This document shows positions 1 through 10,777 of a stretch of 31,642 nucleotides of DNA, piece after piece (within the stretch, counting starts at the first letter, position 1; the number at the start of each line of letters is the position of its first letter). A model generated the notes under the pieces. It was not told the DNA's origin. It saw nothing but the letters and a program-made list of their open reading frames with translations, and searched no databases. The DNA comes from Scenedesmus sp. ARA3 (taxonomy: Eukaryota > Chlorophyta > Chlorophyceae > Sphaeropleales > Scenedesmaceae), in NCBI GenBank assembly GCA_004335835.1, contig RWJK01001371.1, forward strand, positions 1 through 31,642, in the 5' to 3' direction. Both the position numbers and the translations under genes were made by a program.

Positions 1-57
<57 letters not shown>

Positions 58-59
58 AG
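1..59 (+). repeat. (TGC)n microsatellite forming an intron 3' end
   Basis: About 19 uninterrupted TGC/CTG units end in CTGCAG, directly followed by an open exon of the SNF2 gene. The repeat therefore occupies the place of the polypyrimidine tract and acceptor of an intron that starts outside the window. The same (CTG)nCAG design recurs at other acceptors here (2104-2115, 3621-3630, 3776-3788). Repeat length is probably variable between strains. Confidence 0.85.
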
Positions 60-3000
60 TTGACAGCGAGGTGGAGGAGTTCCATGGGGCGCTGCAGGTA
101 AGGCGCCACTGCTTTGAAACTCTGACCATTTTGTGTTGCGTTGCAATCACTTGTACCAGGAACGTGTCCAGGTGCCCAGTACATATTCATCAACATTCAA
201 CAGCTGTCACACAAGTTTCATCAAAGCGCAGGGTTACACCTCACCAACTTGACTTCAAAACCTAAAGTTATGTGATTACACCTGCAGGTGTGGCCCTTCA
301 CGGACGGCAAGTTTGCGTCCCAGCACCTGTCAGCAGCCTTCAATGGAGCCAACCTCAGCCACAGCCTGGCTGGGGCGGCGCGGCAGATGCCGCTGCTGCA
401 CCTGCTGCGCAGCATCACTGTGTGCTACACCAAGGAGGTGCTGGAGCTGCCGCCAAAGACAGTAGAGGACGTGCCAGGTGAGTGGCTGGGGTGGCGGGCG
501 TTTCTACTGAACACATAGTTATTGTGAACAATTGTTGGCACCATAGCACAGAAATGGCGACGGTGCACAACACAGCTGAAACTCCCTGCAACCCTTTACA
601 GAGCCTTCACCTTGCAGTGGCACCTCCTGCTTGGCCTATTCATTGACGTTGATGTTCAGTGCACCTGAACGCTGCGGAGAAGGCCGCGTATGGCAAGGCG
701 TGGCGCTCCGCGAAGCAGCAGTGGGAGGTCATGCGCAGCAGCGCCAGCGCGCACAGGTGCCGGCTGCACGCGATGACGCTGCTGCAGCCCATGCGGCGCA
801 TCTGCTCCGGCGGCAGGTGCGCGCTGCGTCTGCTTTGCTGCTGGGCAGCTTTCCTGCAACAGCTGCAACCGCAAAAGGCGATTGCTACAGCGGAGTAGCT
901 GCTGCTGACAGGGGTTGCTTGTGCAGCAGTCTGCTCAACGTTGTTTTGTGCTGCTGTGGGGTGGGTGTGTTGCCTGCTGCCAGTGCTTGGGGTAGGCGTG
1001 CAACAGAGCGCCTTGCCACCAGCAGCTGCTGTCACACACGTTGCGGCTCACCTGAACACCTGCACACATGCACCATTGATCAACCGTGTGCTGCTCTGCA
1101 GTCTGTCGGGTTGCAGCTCTTCAGTTTTGGGCCCTGCCTTACACCCCTGGCCAGCGTCTTGACTGCATGCACCACATACAACCACGTGCTGCCCTGCAGG
1201 CTGTCGGAGCCTGCGTACTGTGCGAGACTTTGCCGCAGAAGCAGCAGCGGCTTATGCGACAGCTGCGCCGGCTGCTGCTGCTGCTGCTGCTGGTGCTGCT
1301 GGCGAGGGTCCAGACGAGTCATCAGCGGGTGCTGAGGGCCCTGCAGGGGCTGCTGCGGAGTGCGGTGTGTGCCTGGATGCACCTGAGGTGCCCATGGCTG
1401 CGCCGTGTGGCCATGTGTTCTGCAAGGGACGCATCACAGACGCACTCAGAGAGGACATGAGGTAGGCTGCTGGTTATTTGAGAGGTTGTATGAGAGCCGC
1501 CTGTAATGGATGTGCTGTGCATCGCCGCAGCAGCATGTGGTGACAAAAATCAATTCTACTTCCTTTTCTCGGAGACTCTGCTTCTTTCAGGGGACGGCTC
1601 AGCTGCGTAGTTTGGGCACAAACCCCTGGTACTTGAATCAACTAAAGTCAATGCATTGCATGGGTTGTTGTAGCTATAGGTGCCCGCAGTGCGCGCTGCA
1701 CCTGACGCTCAGCGCGCTCAGGCCGCTGAGCATCAACCCGCCACCAGCAGCAGCTGCTGTTGCAGCCGCAAGCGCAGGCACTTCTGCAGCTGCTGCTGTG
1801 GCTGATGCTGCAGCTGCTGCTGCCGCGCCTTTCCTTGACGAGGGCCCAGAGATTGTGTGTGACAGCAAGCTGCAGAAGCTGCGGCAGGTGCGCAGCCGAC
1901 TGGAGGCTATGTCTGCATGACATTGCAGCACTTCATCACGGCGCTACAAAGGTTCATGACAACGACAGTACTTACCAGAGATTGAAGTAGTGCAAACACA
2001 TGCGACCACATGATGCGTCTGCGTCTTTCTGCATGCTGCTGGGCCGCACCTGTGCCTGTTGGCAGCGCAGCGACTCAGTGCTGCTGCCGCCTGTGTCTGC
2101 TGTCTGCTGCTGCAGGAGCTGCTGGCGATGCGGCAGGCTGACGCGACAGCCAAGGCGCTCATCTTCAGCAGCTTCCAGCCCACAGTGGACTTCCTCAAGC
2201 AGGTGCGGCAGCATGACTCAGCACATCAGCACCAGGGTGGGAGGGTCTTGGTGCGCTAGCTTGGAGCACTGTATCAGCCAATGTGCGGCAGCGGCAGCGG
2301 CAGCAGCAGCAGCAGCACATGGCGTGCCTCGCTCTGCCATTATGGGAGCTCTGCCAACAGCGGTGCACTCCATCCAACACGTCAGCAGCGGGGTGTGAAG
2401 TGTTTTCTTGTTGCGCTGTTGCGCTGTTGGTGCAGCAGCTTCAGTGCGACACACTGGCCACCTGTTAGCAGAAGGAGTTTGAGCCTGCCTGCCAGCACAG
2501 TGGCTCTGGCACTGTGGCTCTGTAGGGAGCGCTGCGCAGCCTCAACTGTTGCACTGCAAGTTAGTATGACCAACACAGTTGCTGTATCGAAATTCTGCAG
2601 CATGGCTGAAAGTTGTGTTGTGGCCATGCATCAACCCAGCATGCACTGGACGCCTGGCTGACACTGTACTACTGCACTGCCTGTCCTGCCTGCTGCTGCT
2701 GCCACCTGTACGCCTGCCGCCTCCTGCCCTGCAGCTGCTGCCTGGCTGGGGCTTCAGCTTCAGATACATCAACGGTGAGTCAGTGCAGGCTTGCTAGTTG
2801 TCCGCTGCCTTTGCCTTGCCTACCGACCGCACTGCTGAATGCACTACTGCCTGCAAGCACCTTGTGCTTGGTGATGCGATTGTAGTTCCACTGCTTTCTG
2901 TGTCAGTGACATGCACTTGCGCAGTGTATGCGTTTGTCGTCATCTAGTATTCTGCCCTTTTCTGCAGCCTTCCAGGCTGTGCACTTACCTGGCCTGCCCC

Positions 3001-4202
3001 GCTGCCTACGCAGGTGCCATGGCCATGCACCAGCGCATGCGCGCCATTGAGGCATTCCAGCAGGACCCGCCCACCACAGTCTTCATCCTCACTCTGCGCA
3101 GGTGAGCGGCACGTGTGGCGCCGCGCACCTCTCCTAGGCAGCCTGTCGCCTGTTACAGGAGCACTCGATTCCTGATGGCCGGCATTGCAGCTTATGTGCT
3201 TGCATGCTGATGGCTGCTGACCTTGCAGTGTAAGGGTTTGACCCAAAAGTGCGATGCACACAGGAAAGCATCTTCCCTTACGCCACGTACAGTCTTGTAC
3301 GTGCTGTCACTGGTGCACGTTGCAGTGCCAACCGCATTCTTATGTGCCACGATACACCATACTTAGCAGCTCTTGGCCGCACCGTTACATGCAGCTTGTC
3401 ATGCTGTGGTGTAGCGTTGCATGTGGCACCGACTTTGCTGCAGCAGCCACATCTACCTGCTGCAGAACTTGTAACTTCATGCCCGAACCCTGCCTGGTGT
3501 TTTGTGCTGTGCTGCCGCAGCGTTGCCGGCGGCACCAGCCTCACCGCAGCCAGCCACATTTACATGCCGAACCACAATGCCAACCTCATGCCTCAAATCT
3601 GCTTTTACTTCCCTGCTTTTGCTGCTGCAGTGCGGCCTGTGGCATCAACCTGACTGCTGCCAGCCACATCTACCTGCTGGAGCACTTTTACCCGCATGCC
3701 TCGCCCTGCCTATGCTGAAATTGTTCTGCTAGAGCACTTCTAACCGCATGCCTTGCTCTGCCTATGCTGCCAATTGTTGCTGCTGCAGCGCCGCGTGCGG
3801 CATCAACTTGACCGCAGCCAGCCACATCTACCTGCTGGAGCCGTGCCTCAACCCTGCAGTGGAGGCGCAGGCCATCGGGCGCGCACACCGCATGGGGCAG
3901 AGCCGCGCAGTGGTGGTGAAGCGGCTGTATGTCAAGGTGGGCGCGGCTGCAGGGTTGTGGGGTTCTTCTGGCGGCCATGTTGCTGCATATCTGTGAGGAT
4001 TCATGTGTGAGTGCGTGCTGATCTGTTTGCCGCACAGGTTGATATCGGTGCTGGGGGTCAATGACGCATGGCTGGCTGCAGCACTTACTGCCAGCAGACG
4101 GTACTTTGTGGAGGACTGCACGATAGTTCTGCTTGCCCTGCTGCCCTGATCGCGATGCCTTGCTGCTGCTGCTGCTACCACACACTGCTGCCACCGCAAT
4201 AC

Positions 4203-4245
<43 letters not shown>

Positions 4246-5507
4246 CTGCAGGGTTCTGTTAGGAGCGCACCATTGACCTGTCTGCCCTGCTGCTGTAACC
4301 ACACACCCTGCCTTGCTGCAGTAGGGCTCTGTTAAAGCGCACCATGGACCTGCCTGCTGTCCTGACCTCATTGTGCCTTGCTGCTGCTGCTGCCACCACC
4401 GCAGGGTTCTGAGGAGCGCACCATGGACCTGTCAGCCACAGCCGCAGACCGGCTGGCTGCCAAGGGCCGCGCGCTGCTGGGCACGCTGAGGGGAGATGAG
4501 GGCAGCCTGTGGCGCGACAACATGAATGCGCTGCTGGAGGAGTATGAGCTGCCGGGGCAGCCAGGTGGGGAGGGCCAGCAGCAGCAGCAGGGGCAGTCAG
4601 AAGAGGAGGGTGAGGCTGCTGCTGCTGCAGCAGAAGAGGAGGAGGAAGATGAGGCTAGTGCAGATGACAGCGAAGAGGCAGCGGAGGATTCTGGTGGTGA
4701 TGGGCTGGCATCAGAGGGTGAGGAGCAGCAGGGTGAGCAGCAAGGGGGTGGGGAGCAAGTGGATGAGGCAGAGGAGCCGGAGCCGGGATGGGATGAGGCT
4801 GCAGCAGCAGCAGCGGCGGCAGATTTAGAACAGCTGCTGCAGCTTCAGGTTATGCGCAACAGTCAGAGCAGACGGAAGCAGAAGATGATGTTGATGAAGA
4901 CGAAGATGGAGATGACGAAGAAGAAGAGCAACAGCAGGGCGATGAGCAGGGCCAGCAGCAGCAGCAGCAGCACGGCAGTGATGATGGACACGAAGACAGC
5001 GCTGCAGATGCAGATGCTGATGAAGAGGGTGATGAAGAGGGTGATGCAGCTGGTGCAGGCAGTGATGGGCAGGAGGAAGGTGGCAGCGGTGATGCTGCTG
5101 CCTCTATGAGCGAGGCCGCTGCTGCTCAGGTTGTTCACGAGCACGCAGCACAGGTAGATCATGAGCACGCAACTGGCGCTGCAGCTGCTGCTGCAGCTGC
5201 TGCTGGTGGCGCTGGTGGTGGCAGCAGCATCAAGAGCGAGGACCTTGATGCACACTTTACACGTGCTCTTGACCGTGAGCTGGCAGCACACCAGCAGCAG
5301 CAGCAAGAGCAGGCAACAGCTCACAGCCTAGGTGCCAGGTCGCAGCCTGGCAGGGCCGCAAACCGCACTGCAGGCACATCTGCAGCTGCAGGGGGTGCAC
5401 TTGATGCAGCAGCAGCCAGGTCGGCTGGCCAACGATGCCGCAGCGGTCAAGCAGCGTCAGGCTGTGTTGCTGCTGCTGGTGCAGCAGCTACTAGCTGCCC
5501 TGGGCCA

Positions 5508-5545
<38 letters not shown>

Positions 5546-6971
5546 ATATGCTGAGGCAGGGCTTGTGAAAGAGGAGCCGGCAGAGGAGGCAGGGCCAGCA
5601 GCAGCAGCAGCAGCAGCGGCAGCGGCTGGTTCAGCTGGTGGGCATATGGAGAAGCAGCAGCAGGGCTGGGCGGGCCGCAAGCGGCGCCGGCAGCAGCAGT
5701 GGGAGGTGCGGCAGCGTGAGCAGCTGGCTCAGCTAGAGAAGGTGCGCAGGCTGCAGCAGCACACTGAAGGGCAGCAGCAGCAGCAGCAGCAGCAGCAGGA
5801 TGATGAAGGGCAGCAGCCAGCTGAGCAAGAAGAGGTGCCGCCAGTTGAGCGTGGCCTGGAGGGGGCCGCCCAGCTGGGGGCAGGGCAAGGGCAGGAGGTC
5901 ATGCATCGTGCTTTGGAGGCACAACAGGAGCTGCAGCAGCAGGAGCAGCAGCAGCTGCAGCTGCTGCCCAGTGCAGCAGCAGCAGCTGCAGCTGCTCCTG
6001 GCAAAGTGGGGCGCCCCATGCCTCTGACAGCCGTGGGAAGCCTGCCAGAGGCCCCTGCAACAGCAGCAGCAGCAGCAGCAGGCGTGTCTGGTAGGCACCT
6101 GCCGGTAAAGGATGAAGGTGTGCCGGACCCTGCAGCATTAGTGACGCCAGCAGCATTGCCAGGCTGCGCTGATATTGCTCATGGTGCGCAGGGTGCTGCT
6201 GCAGTCAATGCTGACGGTGCTGCTGCAACCCCTCTGGCTGGTGACGCAGCTGCAGCAGATGGCGATGCAGCGGCGGCTGATGGCGCAGCAGCAGCAGATG
6301 GCGTATCAGCAGCAGCACCGGCAGCAGCAGGTGCTACCACAGCTAAGGCGTCTGACTGCACGGAGGATGCAGCACCAGCAGCAACACCAGCAGCAGCACC
6401 AGCAGCAGCAATCACTCCTGCACCAGCAGACCAAGTTCAGGAGGTGCAGGATGCTCCAGCGGCAGCAGCGGCAGCGGCAGCAGTAGCAGCAGCAGCGGAA
6501 GCAGCAGCAGCAGAAGTCAGTGCACCAGCACGCGCTGATGACCCCCTCTGTGCGGAGTTCACTGTGCAGCTCATGCTGGCACTGGGCTACAGCTGGCAGC
6601 AGACTGACGCTGCAGAGTCCAAGCTCATGGTGGCAGCAACCAATGCAGCGGCTGCAGCAGTGGTGCCAAGTGCTGCTGCTTCTACTGCTGGTTGTGCCGC
6701 TGTCACGCCGGCTGCACCTGCTCCTGCTGCCGCAGCGGCGGCGGCGGCAGCAGCGACAGCCGCGCAGGCGGCGCAGCGCTGGCTGCTGCAGTTCAATGGT
6801 GGCTTGCTGAGGAGGCATGCCAGGCTGGCAGCAGCAGCAGCAGCAGGGGCAGGGGCAGGGGCAGGGTCGGAGGGTATGGGTGTAGCAGCGGCTGTTGCTG
6901 GGCTGAAGGGGTGGATTGACATGCACCTGGCTGCAAACGATGTTGCTGCAGGTGGCGCAATCCACACCTGA
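60..6971 (+). CDS. RAD5/HLTF/SHPRH-type SNF2 ATPase with RING finger (5' partial)
   Basis: Phase-consistent exons are 60-97, 288-477, 660-816, 1210-1461, 1680-1887, 2116-2202, 2735-2774, 3014-3101, 3789-3936, 4405-4732 and 4867-6971, giving about 1212 residues in the window; ATPase motifs I-III lie upstream. Exon 2 holds the SNF2 linker with [11 protein letters not shown]. Exon 3 begins [14 protein letters not shown] and ends [12 protein letters not shown]. Exons 4-5 hold a RING (CGVC, CGHVFC, CPQC) placed between the two helicase lobes, which defines the RAD5/RAD16/HLTF/SHPRH class. Motif IV is [14 protein letters not shown], motif V is [16 protein letters not shown] and motif VI is [11 protein letters not shown]. 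The family consists of nuclear ATP-dependent DNA translocases, often ubiquitin E3 ligases in post-replication repair. Exon 10 starts GSEERTMDL, as expected after lobe 2. The final ~800 residues are acidic, then Gln/Ala-rich, with a basic patch ([10 protein letters not shown]) near 5676; I recognise no domain there. The acceptor of exon 4 is the least certain, and the 4733-4866 intron is inferred from a frame change. The sixth RING ligand is Arg. Confidence 0.85.
1088..1209 (+). repeat. Echo of the acceptor region of the RING exon
   Basis: GTGCTGCTCTGCAGTCTGTC at about 1089 resembles GTGCTGCCCTGCAGGCTGTC at about 1187, 98 bases downstream, where the RING-bearing exon begins. The upstream copy does not lead into an open RING frame. 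It is read as a decayed tandem copy of the intron end plus exon start, and it offers a decoy acceptor. Confidence 0.55.
3415..3788 (+). repeat. Three decayed tandem copies of the helicase motif V exon start
   Basis: The true motif V exon starts at 3789 (AG then CGCCGCGTGCGGCATCAAC). Copies of its first ~50 bases with their own preceding AG start at 3415, 3521 and 3631. Read in the exon phase, the 3521 copy gives [16 protein letters not shown] and the 3631 copy [20 protein letters not shown], both still open over the motif. The 3415 copy has a one-base deletion in the Ala-Ser-His stretch. Spacings are 106, 110 and 158 bases; the last equals 106 plus an internal 52-base tandem duplication (3677-3728 against 3729-3780). 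Only the last copy continues into NPAVEAQ and motif VI. Confidence 0.85.
4248..4404 (+). repeat. Two decayed copies of the post-helicase exon start
   Basis: The true exon starts at 4405 (GGTTCTGAGGAGCGCACC after CCACCGCAG). Upstream copies start at 4252 (GGTTCTGTTAGGAGCGCACC, a two-base insertion) and about 4325 (GGCTCTGTTAAAGCGCACC, in-frame TAA in one reading). Each is preceded by a CTGCAG-like acceptor and followed by an ATTGACCTG or ATGGACCTG match. Spacings are about 73 and 80 bases. A pure (CTG)n tract (about 4203-4242) precedes the first copy. Confidence 0.85.
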
Positions 6972-8540
6972 CAGAGCCGTGCACCGCATGGCTAGCTTGG
7001 GTTGCCTGTGTTAATGTGTTGTGAGGGGATTACGCCTTTTGCAAGCTGATTGTATGCAGGAATGTAGAGTTGTACAACACACACATGTGCATCAGGATTG
7101 CTGGCGTTGAATGTGGTGCGGTGATGGGCTGTACGGCGTATGGGGCTCTGTTGCTATGGGTTGATTGCGCTCCGGGTAGTGCTTGCACCTGACTGTGCAC
7201 TGCACAGCAGGCAATGGCGCAGCCAGCTCACCGTGCATAATTTCTGAGGAGCATGGTACCCTGCATGTCAGTGCCGTCGATGCAAACCAGATCACAGTCA
7301 CCTGTACTGCAGGATAGTATCATCGTGTTGTCGAGTGTTCCTAAACACGCCACAAGCAGCATGTAAGCACGTTGCAGCTATCAGAGCTGGCACATCTCCA
7401 TATCAGTTGCCAGCCGCCAGGTTTGCAAGGGCACGGCATTCGATTAGTGAATGGGATGTTGCAGTGGTAGTACCAGTGGCTGCCTTTTGCCTGTAGGCTT
7501 TTGGTCGTCGTGTGTGCATCTCTTATTTGAGTGTTGATTGATGTGGCTGACAGCAAGCACATGCTCATGACAACGACTGTCCACTGAGCCAAGCTGGCTT
7601 CCCTATCAAGCCAGTCTACCAAATACAGGTGATGAACATGGCGACGTCACGTTCCACTTCGGACACAGTGTAACGAGCTCAGTCCAGCGTGTTGCTGCAA
7701 TCCGTGAAACCAGTGCAGATTAAACAAAAGTTTGTTGTTACAGATGCTGTGTGCGTCACAAGAAGGGCCCGCCACACAGCTGCCCCTGCTGCGCGCACAC
7801 AACGCCCATTGCCGCTGACGGCTGCAGCACAGCATGCTGCAGGCTGGTCCTGACCCGTCTGACACACTGCGCCCAACAACTGCAGTGGTGCGAGCGTGAG
7901 CACCGACAATGGATACTGCCATGCAGTGCCACAGTCAGACAGTGACTGCCATGCTCAGCACAACAACATGCAATCAACGGCGTGTACTCTACAGCGTGAC
8001 TGCAACGTAATTGTGAAGAACCATCTGGGTTGGAAAAGCATCTGGTGTACCGCACCTGAGATGCCATCTCATCTGACACTGTCAGACAATGTCACACGCC
8101 TCTCACACCATCTGATCCTGCTTGACACATTAATCCTTCTGTACAATGCGGTGCACAACGAAACATTGCTCGCAGGAGAGGCAAGCCCGCTTGCTAGCAA
8201 CAACACTGCAGTAACACTGTAGACTCTATCAGTTCCTTCAGTGTCGTGGAACAAAACAAATACTGGTTTCCCCAAGCCACATCAGCTGGGCACAATGGGC
8301 CGAGACAAAGCTGGCAACTGGCTGGCAGTCCAACAAACTCTGCGCAAGCTATGCTGGCGGCTCCCGCTGCTGCAATAGTACCTCACAATCTCTGCTTATG
8401 CTGCAGGCTCCGCAGACAAACCCGTGTATGCTTATTGTAAGACTATCTCAACACTCAACACGTTGAACATCTCAGATACCTCTACACTTGCGGAGTAAAG
8501 AGGATGCAGATTGACACAGACATAGCCTGGAGTGCCCCAA
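6972..8540. other. Intergenic, no supported gene
   Basis: Downstream flank of the SNF2 gene. A TGTAA motif at 7362-7366 is the first candidate polyadenylation signal, about 390 bases after the stop. Short ORFs on both strands (for example minus 7922-7647 and plus 7896-8222) show no family motif, no consistent splice phase and no low-complexity signature like the neighbouring genes. I see nothing else here. Confidence 0.5.
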
Positions 8541-8552
8541 ATGATGCATGTT

Positions 8553-8564
8553 GATATATATATA
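8553..8564. promoter_or_regulatory. TATA-like element
   Basis: An alternating AT run, GATATATATATAC, in otherwise mixed sequence. On the plus strand an ATG follows at 8622 and starts a 99-codon ORF of low plausibility. A second plus ORF at 8807 begins with a hydrophobic, signal-peptide-like stretch (SLSLLVCILAAAVVEA). No homology supports either, and minus-strand exons of the neighbouring gene may extend into this area, so the promoter reading is tentative. Confidence 0.25.
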
Positions 8565-9084
8565 CGTCCTTTCAATCGCCTCAAATAACCCATTCATTGA
8601 ACAAGTGCTGGCGCAGCCATCATGCAAACGCGCCCCCAGCCAACCATTTCAGCCAATGTGACAAGTACGCCTCCAGCACCTGTCTTGCGCGCGGCTGCCA
8701 GCTGCATGCAGGCTCAGCAGAATCCTGCTGAGCGCATCAAGCGCATGCTGCATTGTACGCGTTGTGAGTCCATCTCTGCCCCAAAGCAGTCAGCGCAGCC
8801 GCAGCAGTGCACCAATTACCCGCCACCACCGCTTCACTGTCTCTTCTTGTCTGCATCTTGGCTGCCGCCGTCGTCGAGGCGCGAGTACCCGGCCTGCACA
8901 GCATGGCAAGCAGCACCCTAGTCACCACCGACAAACCCATTGACACCTGCATGTCATCACTGCAAGCGACGCAGCTACACGGCAGAACTATCATCTCGGC
9001 TATATCCAGCACAAGTTGCAAAGACACTTCCTCAACAAAGCAGCTGCAACAAGCATGGTGTTTCATAAAGCCCATGACGAGTAC

Positions 9085-9713
9085 CCACCTGCTTGGGCCA
9101 CATGATGTCCTTGAAAAGCTGTGTGAAGGGAGGATTGGCTTGAAGCTCGCCGCGTTTGAACCGCCCAGAGTCTGGTGCCACTAGCACAGCAGCAGAGCAA
9201 AGCACCAGTGACAACGAGGGCAGTCGGCGCACAGTGATCAGCATTTGTGCTGCATCACCGTCAACACCACCATGCGACAAAGCTAGTGCCGTTTTGGACT
9301 TGGAACGTTTGATGACCGTGCAAGGTGTAGCGGAGTACAGCCACAGACCGTTACTCAGGTTATGTTGTTGTTGCTAGACCTTTCTATGTGCTGCTGCCTT
9401 CATTGCATTGCGTACAACGGTAAATCTTGAGTCAACAACAGAGATGAGGGAGTGGAAGACTCGAAGATGAAGGTGAACATGACATACTTCAAACGCTCTG
9501 AAAGCAAGCGAGAGCCCTGCCAACACTCACCTTGTTCTATGGTGGTGGTGTCATGGCCAAGAAGGAGCGTTGGGTGATGGCGCATGCACACCAAAGGAGG
9601 GCAGGGCATTGTGGTCAGAGTGTCATATATGCTGAACTTGTAGCTGGGTGGCGGGCTGGGTTGAAAACCATAGGACGTAATGGCATTGGCAGCAGCCATG
9701 CATTCACCCCTCA
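9085..9713 (-). other. Exon-like segments downstream of the paralogue, unresolved
   Basis: On the minus strand 9713-9531 is open and bounded by AG and G|GTGAGT; it contains a Pro-rich stretch, YGFQPSPPPSYKFSIYD. A second open stretch, about 9270-9085, ends in CCCAAGCAG|GTGGGT and includes LFKDIMWPKQ. Between them, about 9512-9398, DNA resembles exon 4 (13649-13521) of the paralogue (GCG-T-x-AAG at the start, ATGAAGGCAGCA near the end), but start and end match in different frames. I cannot assemble these into one convincing protein; this may be a decaying copy or a diverged gene. Confidence 0.3.
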
Positions 9714-9782
9714 CTGATGCTGATCATTACAGACATGCCAGACATAAATACTATTGGTGGCTGGCATGATCCATGCAGTGAA

Positions 9783-9903
9783 AGTGTGGTGCGCCTGACA
9801 ACCAGAATTGCTGCTGCACAGGTGTGCGCATGGCTGCTTCACAAGCAATGCCAGGTGGTGCGAACCAATGCAGCCATGCCACAAGCACCACACCAGGACC
9901 CAC
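9783..9903 (-). repeat. Intron segment shared with 13838-13966
   Basis: The intron immediately after the poly-Ala exon in this paralogue resembles the corresponding intron at 13838-13966. Shared stretches include TGCTGCACA, CAATGCCAGG-GGTGC, CACAAGCACCA and CACCTGCTGC, in the same order and spacing. This shows that the two minus-strand loci arose by duplication. Confidence 0.65.
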
Positions 9904-10777
9904 CTGCTGCAGCTGCAGCTGCAGCTGCTGCTGCTGCTGCTGCTGCTGCTGCAGGGACGAAAGATGAATCCAGGGTGGGTGGGGGGCGGGGGGCATACAT
10001 AGTCGATGAAGGGACACGAGGCAAGCAATCAGCAAAAAGTGAGGGGGCAATGCTTCGATCCGCGCATGCTTGCATGCAGCACACAGCAGCAAGCATGGTG
10101 GTCTTGCAGGAGCTGCCTGATATTCTGATGACGCATTGTCCAAGCATGCCTTGAGACACTGACAGTACCCCGTAGTCAAGCGCTGCTTCGACGTCCAGCT
10201 TGCAACGCAACAATCGCATGAACTAGAACATCACGCCCTTGCTGACTGCCGATATGCAAGGACTGGCATACAGCTCAGCCACACCCCCATGAAAATCTCA
10301 CTGTTGTGATGTTGTACATTGTCCAGGCTGCAATGTCAAGTCAGCCAGCTGTGCCAGGGGCACCATGCACCCCGACAGCATACATGCAGGCATGGTGCTT
10401 GATACTGCAACCAGCCCTTTTCTTGCATGACAGGTAACCATGCAGCGCCACATGTAACGTGCTGACACACAGACCCCCCCCCCTGCACCTGAAAGCAGCA
10501 CCCTGTGTGCCACCCACGCACCTCTTTCAGCCTGCTGCTGCATCAACACTGCGGCTCTCCGCACCAGCATGATTTCTTGTAGCAGCAGCTCCTTTGTTTC
10601 CTGCACCATGTCGAGCTGGTCCTTCCAGCACGACTTCTCGTCTGCATCAGTCGCCTGCTGCCAGCGCTGCTCCACTTCTTCAACTTCAGCTTCCAGTCTT
10701 TGAAGTCTCAGTAAAAGACCTGAGAGGTTAGTTAATGCCCCAGCCTGCTGGTCTGCTGTTGCTAGCATCCTGACCGC
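9904..10777 (-). CDS. Partial paralogue: coiled-coil exon plus poly-Ala exon
   Basis: Two minus-strand exons can be supported. Exon 10777-10522 (acceptor GCTGCTGCAG, donor GTGCGT) encodes ~85 residues of charged helix, including LQRLEAEVEEVEQRW and LLLQEIMLVRRAAVLMQQQA, likely a coiled coil. Exon 9948-9904 is (CAG)n read as 14 alanines and ends in GTGGGT. The helix matches the second exon of the gene at 15182-12700 in layout (ADQQ, then LQR-x2-AEV, then VL near the end). Both are followed by a phase-1 poly-Ala exon and by similar intron DNA, so this is a tandem paralogue. A 5' exon ending near 11010 is suggested by matching DNA around its GTGCGT donor, but its frame does not join cleanly. Function unknown. 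Confidence 0.5.

Noticed and set aside
4849..4862. A 14-base GT...AG micro-intron that would exactly repair the SNF2 frame
   Set aside because: Far below the size of known algal introns. A 134-base intron (4733-4866) or a single-base indel explains the frame change more simply.
8930..8950. A 19-base resemblance to the membrane-protein exon at ~12985 on the opposite strand
   Set aside because: Too short and isolated to claim an inverted duplication.
8807..9184. Plus ORF with a signal-peptide-like start
   Set aside because: No homology, no clear promoter at the right distance, and it overlaps exon-like minus-strand sequence. Kept only as a remark.
9085..9290. SHG-V-D-like stretch recalling alpha/beta hydrolases of the ABHD17 group
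   Set aside because: The later SGYG and Asp/His motifs of that family are absent.
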